From Thermaceae bacterium (GTDB taxonomy: Bacteria; Deinococcota; Deinococci; Deinococcales; Marinithermaceae), in the NCBI GenBank assembly GCA_015490435.1, contig WFXV01000020.1, positions 1 through 11,084 on the forward strand: a stretch of DNA of 11,084 nt, given 5' to 3'. The notes beneath the pieces are model-generated. The model did no database searches. It was not told the DNA's origin and saw nothing but the letters and a program-made list of their open reading frames with translations. Both the position numbers and the translations under genes were made by a program. Shown here piece after piece: positions 1-7,086 of this stretch (position 1 is its first letter; every line of letters starts with the position of its first letter).

Positions 1-670
1 AGTCGGGATCCCGGGTGGTGAGGCGGGGGTCGTCGGCGAGCACCGTCCCCACCCCCACCACGATCGCCGCCGCCTCCTGGCGGAAGGCGTGGGCCACCCG
101 GCGGGCGGCCTCGCCGGTGATCCACCGGCTCTTGCCCAGGGCGTCCGCCACCCGGCCATCCAGGGTGGCGCCCGCCTTGAAGCGCACGAAGGGGCGTTTC
201 TTTTCCACCGCGGTGAAGAAGGCGAGGTTTTGCTCCCGGACCCGCGCCTCCCAGCCCGCCTCCACCACGGAAACCCCCGCGCCCTTGAGCCGAACCGCCC
301 CGCCAGCGGCCTCTGGGTTTGGGTCCCGGGCGGCGATCACCACCCGGGCGACCCCGGCCCGGATGAGCGCGAGGGAGCAGGGCGGGGTGCGGCCGGTGTG
401 GTCGCAGGGCTCGAGGCTCACGTAGGCGATCGCGCCCCGGGCCGCCTCCCTGGCCTCCCTTAGCGCATAGACCTCGGCGTGGGGCTCACCGGCCCGGGGG
501 TGAAACCCCTCGCCGACGATCTTCCCGTCCTTCACCAGGACCGCGCCCACCAACGGGTTCGGGTGGGTGTGCCCCCGAGCCCGCTCGGCGAGCGCAAGCG
601 CCCTTTCCAGGAAACGACGGTCGTACTCCGAAAGCCGATCCACGAAGCGCGGGACCTGGCCCCGCTTCAC
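1..670 (-). CDS. ribD: RibD, bifunctional riboflavin deaminase/reductase (5' part only)
   Basis: RibD catalyses the second and third steps of riboflavin synthesis: it deaminates the GTP-derived pyrimidine and then reduces its ribosyl side chain with NADPH. Reading the minus strand from GTG at 670 gives 223 codons before the window edge. The zinc deaminase domain is clear: THPNPLVGAV at about 35-44, GEPHAEVYAL with zinc ligand His64 and proton-shuttle Glu66, and LEPCDHTGRTPPC with Cys89 and Cys98. The reductase domain starts near 150 (KFKAGATLDGRVA-type, KSRWITG, GVGTVLADDPRLT) and is cut by the window end. GTG 670 is chosen because GGGAG and GAAGGAG lie just upstream and no ATG is in frame; GTG 643 is the alternative but lies about 26 bases from the Shine-Dalgarno. 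The gene follows an FMN riboswitch, so it is probably repressed by FMN. Other rib genes probably follow to the left, outside the window. Confidence 0.95.
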   Translation of the reverse strand, partial: MKRGQVPRFVDRLSEYDRRFLERALALAERARGHTHPNPLVGAVLVKDGKIVGEGFHPRAGEPHAEVYALREAREAARGAIAYVSLEPCDHTGRTPPCSLALIRAGVARVVIAARDPNPEAAGGAVRLKGAGVSVVEAGWEARVREQNLAFFTAVEKKRPFVRFKAGATLDGRVADALGKSRWITGEAARRVAHAFRQEAAAIVVGVGTVLADDPRLTTRDPD

Positions 671-785
671 CTCCTTCTCCCATCCGGACTTTCACCGTCG
701 GCCCCGGAATTCCACCGGGTCGGGCCCTTTCGGGCTTCGCGGGCTTTCACCGCCGGTCGGGAATTCCACCCTGCCCCGAAGGAGG
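670..785 (-). ncRNA. FMN riboswitch (RFN element) of ribD
   Basis: Read on the minus strand, this matches the RFN aptamer from end to end: CGGGGCAGGGTGGAATTCCC, then GACCGGCGGTGAAAGCCCGC, a variable GCCC-GAAA-GGGC hairpin, CCGGTGGAATTCCGG, and finally GCCGACGGTGAAAGTCCGGA followed by TGGGAGAAGGAGG. The outer helix P1 pairs CCUCCUUC (minus strand 785-778) with GAAGGAGG (677-670), 8 Watson-Crick pairs. That 3' strand is also the ribD Shine-Dalgarno and includes the first base of the GTG start. No terminator hairpin with a T run lies between aptamer and gene, so control is most simply translational: FMN binding stabilises P1 and hides the ribosome site. The aptamer assignment is seen directly; the mechanism is inferred. 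Confidence 0.95.
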
Positions 786-819
786 GGTTGGTTTTGGGGC
801 GATCCTCCGCCCCAGGCCG

Positions 820-849
820 ATCTTAGCAAAGGGGCAAACCCCGTGCTAA
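820..849 (-). promoter_or_regulatory. Candidate promoter for ribD leader
   Basis: On the minus strand TTAGCA (849-844), 18 bases, then TAAGAT (825-820) resembles -35 and -10 boxes, each 4 of 6 to the sigma-70 consensus. Transcription would start near 813, where the leader opens with a small hairpin (GGGGCG, six-base loop, CGCCCC; 813-796) before the riboswitch. Both boxes fall inside the inverted repeat 822-850, so part of the match may be due to that repeat. Confidence 0.4.
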
Positions 850-850
850 G
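822..850. repeat. Nested inverted repeat CTTAGCA...TGCTAAG
   Basis: CTTAGCA (822-828) and TGCTAAG (844-850) are perfect inverted arms around a second small repeat, GGGG-CAAA-CCCC (831-842). No T run follows on either strand and no transcript is expected to end here, so a protein-binding site in the divergent ribD/yeeE control region is more likely than a terminator. It covers the candidate ribD promoter. Confidence 0.5.
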
Positions 851-862
851 GCGGCGGATTTA

Positions 863-893
863 GGACAATTGTCCCACAATACGGGGTATACCC
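863..893. promoter_or_regulatory. Cluster of palindromes upstream of YeeE gene
   Basis: Three exact palindromes are packed here: GGACAATTGTCC (863-874), the overlapping ATTGT-CCC-ACAAT (868-880), and GGGTATACCC (884-893). The centres of the first and third are 20 bases apart, about two helical turns, so dimeric regulators could bind one face of the DNA. They lie 70-100 bases before the YeeE start. I see no convincing -35/-10 pair at a normal spacing for this gene; TTGTCC (869-874) with TATACC (887-892) would leave a 12-base spacer. The identity of any regulator is unknown. Confidence 0.45.
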
Positions 894-965
894 ATTCGGT
901 CATTCCCCCGGGAGATGAGAGCTTTGAGAATGCGCCCGGCTCGTAGGAGTCGGGAGGTGAGACAA

Positions 966-2576
966 GTGGCGGAGTTTGCAAACGGCTGGAAAGGCAAGGA
1001 CTGGCTAAAGCGCCAGTGGCCCTGGTGGATGGCAGGTGTTCTCACCGGGACAGCAGAGGTCATCAACTACCTCTTCATCCCCCTCGGCCACCCCAAGCAC
1101 AAGTTCATCGGCGTCACCAGCGGCATGGCCCGGATGTACGCCGCCTTCGAGACCACCCTCTTCGGCGGCAGCCTGATCGCCACCAAGCCCGACTACCAGC
1201 CCTCGATCCAGTGGGTCATCGTGGGCGCGATGATCGCGGCGCTGGTCTTCGCCTGGCTCGAGGGCGAGTGGCGTACCTGGGTAAAGTATCCCAAGCCCAT
1301 GCTCTTCCTCACCGTGCTGGGCGGCGCCCTCTTCGCCTGGGGCACCCGCGTCGCCGGCGGCTGTACCCTCCACCACCTGCTCGGCGGGTTCGCCGCCTTC
1401 AACCTGAAGAGCTTCGTGGTGATGGGCTCGGCCACGGTGGGCGCGTTGATCGCGTTCCTCATCTTCCGGAAGCTTCAGCTCTCCCAGTACTTCAAGAGCC
1501 AGGACACCAAGTGGTACGTCGCCCAGGCCCGTAAGCTCGGCTGGGCCGACGGGCTCACCTACGCCGAGAAGAACCCCTATCCCGCGCTCACCGCGGTGCT
1601 GCTCGCCTTCCTCGGGCTCTTCTTCGTGATCATCCTCTACAACGCCTTTGCCGGGAACGACTTCGCGGTGCAGGCCTTCGGCGTGGCGCCCGAGAAGACC
1701 AAGATGGCCAAGGTCATGCTCACCGCCGGCAACCTGCCGAACATCCTCCTGCTTCTCCTGATCGGCGCACTCCTCGGCACGGCGGTGGCCAAGACCGGCT
1801 TCGGCACCGAGTGCGGTCTGATCAACCCGGAGATGGGCCGCGAGGTCCACACCGGCGAAGAGCACGCCGCCCGCCGCTGGGGGATGCCCTTCAGCCTGCG
1901 CACCGTCTTCGGCTCGATGCAGCCCTTCGGCGCGCTGAGCCTGCACCTGGCGATCACCGCCTTCGTGATGTGGGTGGGCTTCACCTTCTTCGGCATCATG
2001 GAGGGCCACCACTGGGCCACCCCCGAGTTCGCCGAGAAGTACGTGGGGCCGGAGTTCCACAAGGTGAGCGCCGAGGGCCTCAAGCACATCCGCGAGAAGA
2101 CCACCTGGCCGATGGACATCTTCGGCGGGCTCCTGCTCGGCCTTGGCACCGTCTTCATGATCGGCTGTGAGTTCCGGAACTACGGCCGGACCGGCCTCCT
2201 CTACCTCACCGGTCTCTTGATCTGGCCCGCCTTCTACCTCGGCTACCTGCCCTACACCCTGGCCCGCGACTTCTGGGACAACCTGATGGGCAACTACATC
2301 TACGCGCCCACCACCTTCGTCCCCGCGCTGATCGCGCCCCAGAGCCATACGCTCCAGTCCCTCATCTACCTGGCCTACGTGCTCTTCTGGGCCTACATGT
2401 TCTGGTGGGCGGCCAAGAAGGGCGCGGCCTTCCTGGGCGTGACCCCCGGCCAGGTCCTCTCGATGTCCAGCGAGGAGATGTACCTCGCCCGGATCGAGAA
2501 GCTCAAGAAGGAGGGCCGCTGGGAGGAGATCGACCGGATCGAGCGGGAACTCGCCGAGGAGGCGCAGAAATCCTGA
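966..2576 (+). CDS. YeeE/YedE-family membrane transporter (thiosulfate/sulfur compound uptake type)
   Basis: This is a polytopic membrane protein of about 536 residues with some 10-11 hydrophobic segments. Family members include TsuA, a thiosulfate channel that passes its substrate along three cysteines, and YedE-like proteins tied to sulfur or selenium metabolism. The protein has exactly three cysteines, each in a membrane-edge motif: VAGGCTLHH (Cys133), FGTECGLINPEMG (Cys283) and MIGCEFRNYGRTG (Cys401). The C-terminal roughly 45 residues are charged and helical (SSEEMYLARIEKLKKEGRWEE onward), probably cytoplasmic. Start GTG 966 is chosen over ATG 915 because GGGAGGTGA ends 5 bases before it and the extra 17 residues are Arg-rich with no Shine-Dalgarno. 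No TusA, rhodanese or sulfur oxidation gene lies alongside, so the exact substrate is open. A hairpin terminator follows. Confidence 0.85.
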   Translation: MAEFANGWKGKDWLKRQWPWWMAGVLTGTAEVINYLFIPLGHPKHKFIGVTSGMARMYAAFETTLFGGSLIATKPDYQPSIQWVIVGAMIAALVFAWLEGEWRTWVKYPKPMLFLTVLGGALFAWGTRVAGGCTLHHLLGGFAAFNLKSFVVMGSATVGALIAFLIFRKLQLSQYFKSQDTKWYVAQARKLGWADGLTYAEKNPYPALTAVLLAFLGLFFVIILYNAFAGNDFAVQAFGVAPEKTKMAKVMLTAGNLPNILLLLLIGALLGTAVAKTGFGTECGLINPEMGREVHTGEEHAARRWGMPFSLRTVFGSMQPFGALSLHLAITAFVMWVGFTFFGIMEGHHWATPEFAEKYVGPEFHKVSAEGLKHIREKTTWPMDIFGGLLLGLGTVFMIGCEFRNYGRTGLLYLTGLLIWPAFYLGYLPYTLARDFWDNLMGNYIYAPTTFVPALIAPQSHTLQSLIYLAYVLFWAYMFWWAAKKGAAFLGVTPGQVLSMSSEEMYLARIEKLKKEGRWEEIDRIERELAEEAQKS

Positions 2577-2591
2577 CCCTACTCCTAGCTC

Positions 2592-2619
2592 GCCGGGCGC
2601 CCGCGGGCGCCCGGCCTTT
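2592..2619 (+). terminator. Hairpin terminator after YeeE gene
   Basis: A perfect 24-base palindrome (2592-2615; arms begin GCCGGGCGCCC) is followed by CTTT, 16 bases after the YeeE stop. The T run is short, but the stem is very strong, as is usual in GC-rich thermophiles. It separates the transporter from the next gene, which has its own Shine-Dalgarno at 2633-2640. Confidence 0.65.
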
Positions 2620-2644
2620 ACCATGGACCGACGGAGGGAGTGCG

Positions 2645-3178
2645 ATGGCGAGCAAGGCCAGCAAGAAAAACCGCACCGCCGCCGGCGCGCGCTGCCTGAA
2701 CCTGCTCCGGCTGGGCAGCCTGCTCGGCTTTTTCTTTGGGCTTTTTCTGGGCGCGGTGTACGTGAACTTCCTCTCCACCGCGTTGCTCAAGCCGCTTTTC
2801 CTCTACTGGGGCCTTGCCCAGCTCACCATGGGGGCGGGGTTGCTCTGCGTCTACGCCCTGAGCCAGAAGCAAAAGCACGCCTTCGGGGGGATGCTGCTCC
2901 TCGCGAGCGCCTTTTTCAGCGCGAACGCCGCGCTTGGGGTCTTACCCAGCCTCGGGCTGCTCGAGGTGGCGATCCAGGCGCTCGGGGTGGTTTCCTTTAG
3001 CCTCTTGCTCTACGAGCTCGGCCGCGACCGCCCGGGGAGCGGGCTCGAGCTCGCGGGCGGCCTCGTCTTTCTGGGCGTAATCTTCCAGATCCTGAGCACC
3101 CCCCTCCTGGAAGCGGTGGGCGTCTTCCTGCTCGCGATCGGGTTCCTGCTCGCAAGCGGCCGCCTCGCCCGGCTCTAG
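2645..3178 (+). CDS. Hypothetical six-helix membrane protein
   Basis: I do not recognise this 177-residue protein. After a basic start (MASKASKKNRTAAGAR) it is almost wholly hydrophobic, with about six membrane segments: roughly 18-43, 50-71, 78-100, 102-123, 132-150 and 153-173. Loops are short and there is no soluble domain, binding motif or lipobox. Its two cysteines (Cys17 and the one in GLLCVYAL) form no motif. The start is supported by CGGAGGGAG four bases upstream. It follows the terminator of the YeeE gene, and the LysR regulator starts 3 bases after its stop, so the two are almost certainly co-transcribed and this protein may be a target or partner of that regulator's pathway. It could be a small transporter or a membrane-stress protein; nothing in the sequence decides this. 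Confidence 0.8.
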   Translation: MASKASKKNRTAAGARCLNLLRLGSLLGFFFGLFLGAVYVNFLSTALLKPLFLYWGLAQLTMGAGLLCVYALSQKQKHAFGGMLLLASAFFSANAALGVLPSLGLLEVAIQALGVVSFSLLLYELGRDRPGSGLELAGGLVFLGVIFQILSTPLLEAVGVFLLAIGFLLASGRLARL

Positions 3179-3181
3179 GCC

Positions 3182-4057
3182 ATGCGCACCCTGAAACTCA
3201 GCCTCCGCCAGCTCCAGATCTTCCGCCAGGTGGCCCGGCGGAAGAGCGTCTCGGCGGCGGCCGACGAGCTCGGGATCAGCCAGCCCCAGGTGAGCCGCAC
3301 CCTCGCCGAGATCGAGAAGAAGCTGGGCACCGAGGTCTTCTTCCGGACGCCGGAGGGGCTCGAGCTCACCCCCACCGGCAAGCTGCTCCTCAACTTCGCC
3401 GAGCAAACCCTCTCCCTCGCCGGCGAGACCGAGCGGGCGATCAGCGAGAAGGTCGGCGTGCCCGCCTGCCCCCTGCACGTCGCCGTGCCGCCCGGGCTCT
3501 TGAGCTACGCCGCGCTCGGCATCCGGGCCTTCCACGAGGAGTACCCCGAGCTCCCCATCCGGCTCGAGGTCGGCACCCCCGAGCGGGTGCTCGAGCTCGT
3601 CACCCGGCAGCAGGTGGCCCTCGGCCTCTTCGCCGGCCCCGAGTCCCTCCTGCCCCGGGAGGTGGCGAGCGAGGAGGTGGGCGAGCAGCCCTGGGGCCTA
3701 CTGGCCCCCGAGAGCCTCGCGGAAACGCCGCTTCCCAAGCTGCCCCTGGTCCTGCCGCCGGAGGGGAGCCTGCTCAGGCGGGTGCTCGAGCACGCCACCG
3801 GCCACCTCCCGGAAAGCCCCCACCACGCCGCCGACGTCCGCGCCGCCTGCGCCCTCGCGACCACCGGGTTCGGCGCCTACCTCCCCCTCGCCTGCACCGA
3901 GGTGGGCCTGGTGGTGCACAAGGCGAGCCCCAAGATCGTCCTCCCCATCCACGCGGTTTATCCCGAGCACGGCCGCTACCCCGTGAGCGCCCGCGCCTAC
4001 GTCCGGCTGCTCTCCGGGCTCAAGCCGCCCATAACGTTTTTCCCCCGGCCGCAGTAA
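3182..4057 (+). CDS. LysR-type transcriptional regulator
   Basis: This 291-residue protein has the LysR layout. An N-terminal winged helix-turn-helix (about 7-66) reads LRQLQIFRQVARRKSVSAAA, then ELGISQPQVSRTLAEIEKKL and LTPTGKLLL. It is followed by a linker helix and a periplasmic-binding-protein-like effector domain from about 95 (PLHVAVPPGLLSYAALGI onward). Such proteins bind DNA as tetramers and switch genes on or off with a small-molecule co-inducer. The length is typical (about 300). The ATG is 3 bases after the preceding stop without a strong Shine-Dalgarno, which suggests translational coupling to the membrane protein. It is not divergent from its neighbours, so the usual guess of a divergent target does not apply. 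Candidate targets are its own operon, the YeeE gene or the acyl-CoA dehydrogenase operon whose control region begins at its 3' end. The ligand is unknown. Confidence 0.9.
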   Translation: MRTLKLSLRQLQIFRQVARRKSVSAAADELGISQPQVSRTLAEIEKKLGTEVFFRTPEGLELTPTGKLLLNFAEQTLSLAGETERAISEKVGVPACPLHVAVPPGLLSYAALGIRAFHEEYPELPIRLEVGTPERVLELVTRQQVALGLFAGPESLLPREVASEEVGEQPWGLLAPESLAETPLPKLPLVLPPEGSLLRRVLEHATGHLPESPHHAADVRAACALATTGFGAYLPLACTEVGLVVHKASPKIVLPIHAVYPEHGRYPVSARAYVRLLSGLKPPITFFPRPQ

Positions 4058-4066
4058 GAAACGTTA
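4032..4066. repeat. Inverted repeat TAACGTTT-N19-AAACGTTA
   Basis: TAACGTTT (4032-4039) and AAACGTTA (4059-4066) form perfect 8-base inverted arms across the last codons and stop of the LysR gene. Each arm also contains the palindrome AACGTT, with centres 27 bases apart. The loop is CG-rich but the arms are AT-rich and no T run follows, so it looks more like a pair of regulator sites than a terminator. It lies just upstream of the acyl-CoA dehydrogenase promoter. Confidence 0.4.
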
Positions 4067-4071
4067 CGATA

Positions 4072-4108
4072 GGTCCGGACTTGCAGGTCCGGGCCAAAAA
4101 CTTATACT
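4072..4108 (+). promoter_or_regulatory. Promoter of acyl-CoA dehydrogenase/ETF operon with operator-like repeat
   Basis: TTGCAG (4081-4086), 16 bases, then TATACT (4103-4108) is a good sigma-70-like promoter about 32 bases before the start codon. The -35 box is the spacer of an exact inverted repeat, CCGGAC (4075-4080) and GTCCGG (4087-4092). The same bases also form direct repeats GGTCCGG at 4072-4078 and 4086-4092. A repressor bound here would block RNA polymerase; TetR-type repressors of acyl-CoA genes are known in Thermus, but I cannot match this site to one. Confidence 0.65.
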
Positions 4109-4140
4109 GAGTCAAAGATGGGCCCGGCCGGGAGGTGACG

Positions 4141-5295
<1,155 letters not shown>

Positions 5296-5308
5296 GAAAG
5301 GAGGCGCG

Positions 5309-6070
5309 ATGAAGTTCGTAGCCATCATCCGACAGGTCCCCGACGGGGAAGCCAAGCTCAGGGAGGAGGGCGGCCGGATCGACCTCTCCGGCGCCACCAT
5401 GATCCTCGACCAGATGGACGAGTACGCGGTCGAGGAGATCATCCAGCTGAAAGAAAAGCACGGCGGCGAAGCGGTGATCGTCGCCTTCGGGCCCGAGCGC
5501 ACCAAGGAGGCGATCCGCACCGCGCTCGCGATGGGCGCGGACCGGGCGGTCTTCGTCAAGTACGAGGGCGACGTGGACCCCATCACCGAGGCCAAGGCAC
5601 TGGCCAAGGTGCTCGAAGAGGAAGCCCCCACCGTGGTCTTCACCGGCGGCCAGCAGGCCGACTGGGACAGCTACGCCCTGGGCCCGGCGGTGGCCGAGGC
5701 ACTGGGTTGGCCCAGCGTCGCCTGGACCACCCAGTTCGAGCTCTTGGACGAAGGGAAGGCCAAGGCCAAGCACGACATGGACGAGGGCGCCCAGGTGGTG
5801 GAGGTGGCACTCCCCGCCGTCCTCACCACCCAGCAGGGCCTGAACGAGCCCCGCTACCCCACCCTCCCCGGGATCATGAAGGCGAAGAAAAAGGAGATCA
5901 AGGAAATCCCGGCCGAAGAGCTCGGGGTGAGCGGCACCAAGGTCGAGATCCTCTCCCAGGAGATCGTCCAGATCGAGCGCAAGCAGAAGATTCTGGACGG
6001 CACCAAGGAACCCGAGAAAGCCGCCGAGGAGCTCGTCAAGCTCCTCCACGAGGAGGCCAAGGTCATCTAG
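5309..6070 (+). CDS. etfB: Electron transfer flavoprotein beta subunit
   Basis: ETF beta pairs with ETF alpha, binds AMP structurally, and receives electrons from acyl-CoA dehydrogenases before they pass to ETF:quinone oxidoreductase in the membrane. The protein has 253 residues, normal for the family. Family features include the start MKFVAIIRQVPD, LDQMDEYAVEEIIQLKEKHG (about 31-50), VAFGPERTKEAIRTALAMGA, TGGQQADWDS, and the conserved recognition-loop region QGLNEPRYPTLPGIMKAKKK (about 178-197), which in other ETFs docks to the dehydrogenase. AAAGGAGG lies 5-12 bases before the ATG. It stands between the dehydrogenase and etfA with gaps of 13 and 10 bases, so the three are one transcript and the dehydrogenase is its likely electron donor. 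I see no basis to call it electron-bifurcating. Confidence 0.95.
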   Translation: MKFVAIIRQVPDGEAKLREEGGRIDLSGATMILDQMDEYAVEEIIQLKEKHGGEAVIVAFGPERTKEAIRTALAMGADRAVFVKYEGDVDPITEAKALAKVLEEEAPTVVFTGGQQADWDSYALGPAVAEALGWPSVAWTTQFELLDEGKAKAKHDMDEGAQVVEVALPAVLTTQQGLNEPRYPTLPGIMKAKKKEIKEIPAEELGVSGTKVEILSQEIVQIERKQKILDGTKEPEKAAEELVKLLHEEAKVI

Positions 6071-6080
6071 GGAGGCAGCG

Positions 6081-7043
6081 ATGGTCCTGGTATTCATCGA
6101 CCACGACGGCAAGAAACCGAAGAAGGGCGGGCTCGAGGCGATCACCCGCGCCCGCGAGGTGGCCGGGGCCCTCGGCGTTTCCGTGGCCGGCCTCGTCGTC
6201 GGCTCCGGAATCGGCGAGGTGGCGGAAGAGGCCAAGAAGTACGTGGACACCCTCTACGTGGTGGACGCTCCCGAGTTCGCCGACTATACCGCCGAGAAGT
6301 GGACCGCGGCTGCCCACGCCGCGGCCCAGAAGGCCGGGGCCAAGGCGGTGGTGGCGCCGGCGAGCCGCACCGGGCGCACCTGGACCGCGAGGCTCGCGGC
6401 CCGGTTGGACGCGGGGCTCTTGGAGGACGTGCTCGAGCTCGAGCCCTCGGCCGACGCGGTGGTAGCGAAGCGCTATACCTTCCTAAACCGCGTCTTGGAA
6501 AAGCAAAAGGCCGCCTACCCGGTGGTGATCAGCGTAAAACCCAACACCGCCCCGCTCGCCGAGCCCAAGGGCGAAGGCCAGGTGGAGGCGCTCGAGGTCG
6601 CGCTTGGCGAGCTTGAACAAAAGGTCAAGGTGCTCGAAAAGATCCAGGAGGAGAAAAAGCGGGTCTCCCTCACCGAGGCCCCGGTGGTGGTCACCGGCGG
6701 CCGCGGCATGGGCTCGGCCGAGGCCTTCAAGCTGGTGGAAGAGCTCGCTGACCTCCTGGGCGGCGCCGTCGGCGCCACCAGGGCGGTAGTGGACGCCGGC
6801 TGGCGGCCCTACGCCGAGCAGGTGGGCCAGACCGGCAAGACCGTCCAGCCCAACCTCTACATCGCCCTCGGCGTCTCGGGCGCGGTGCAACACCAGGCGG
6901 GCATGAACAAGTCCAAGGTGGTGGTGGCGGTCAATAAAGACCCCGACGCTCCCATCTTCAAGGAGACCGACTACGGCATCGTCGGCGACGTCCGCCAGGT
7001 GCTGCCGGCGATGATCGAGGCGGTGAAGAAGCTCAAGGACTGA
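6081..7043 (+). CDS. etfA: Electron transfer flavoprotein alpha subunit
   Basis: ETF alpha holds the FAD that accepts electrons from acyl-CoA dehydrogenases. The protein has 320 residues, the standard length. The N-terminal domain (MVLVFIDHDGKKPKKGGLEA onward) has the ETF fold, with PASRTGRTWTARLAARLD at about 93-110. The C-terminal FAD domain begins near 195 (APVVVTGGRGMG) and contains GATRAVVDAGWRPYAEQVGQ-like residues. The family signature LYIALGVSGAVQHQAGMNKS continues to AVN at about 259-285, with NKDPDAPIFKETDYGIVGD after it. Gln and His in the VQHQAG stretch are the conserved flavin-contacting positions. GGAGG sits 6 bases before the ATG. It is the last gene of the operon, and a strong bidirectional hairpin follows within 13 bases of the stop. 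Confidence 0.96.
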   Translation: MVLVFIDHDGKKPKKGGLEAITRAREVAGALGVSVAGLVVGSGIGEVAEEAKKYVDTLYVVDAPEFADYTAEKWTAAAHAAAQKAGAKAVVAPASRTGRTWTARLAARLDAGLLEDVLELEPSADAVVAKRYTFLNRVLEKQKAAYPVVISVKPNTAPLAEPKGEGQVEALEVALGELEQKVKVLEKIQEEKKRVSLTEAPVVVTGGRGMGSAEAFKLVEELADLLGGAVGATRAVVDAGWRPYAEQVGQTGKTVQPNLYIALGVSGAVQHQAGMNKSKVVVAVNKDPDAPIFKETDYGIVGDVRQVLPAMIEAVKKLKD

Positions 7044-7055
7044 ACGCCCGCAAAA

Positions 7056-7086
7056 AGGGGCCCGGGGCAACGCGCCCCGGGTCCTT
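7056..7086. terminator. Bidirectional terminator between etfA and lipoprotein gene
   Basis: CCCGGGGC (7061-7068) and GCCCCGGG (7074-7081) pair across the loop AACGC, extended outward by five more pairs, two of them wobble, to 7056 and 7086. Read leftward the hairpin ends in CCCCTTTTTG, a classic intrinsic terminator for the minus-strand gene. Read rightward it ends in CCTTCACTTT, a weaker one for etfA. The stop codon of the minus-strand gene (7088-7086) touches the base of the stem. Confidence 0.8.

Noticed and set aside
15..463. Plus-strand open frames in the first 460 bases
   Set aside because: They are shadows of ribD on the minus strand, whose deaminase zinc motifs are unmistakable.
796..813. 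Hairpin GGGGCG/CGCCCC as a transcription terminator
   Set aside because: No T run follows on either strand; it sits at the predicted start of the ribD leader rather than after a gene.
915..965. ATG 915 as start of the YeeE-family protein
   Set aside because: The added 17 residues are Arg-rich and lack a Shine-Dalgarno, while GTG 966 has GGGAGGTGA 5 bases upstream.
1005..2624. Very long minus-strand open frame (539 codons) opposite the YeeE gene
   Set aside because: Its product is a low-complexity mix of Gly, Glu, Ala, Val and His with no motif, typical of the antisense frame of a GC-rich gene whose sense frame encodes a clear membrane protein with a good Shine-Dalgarno.
4040..4058. Inverted repeat 4032-4066 as the LysR terminator
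   Set aside because: The arms are AT-rich, the loop is 19 bases and there is no downstream T tract, so an intrinsic terminator is unlikely.
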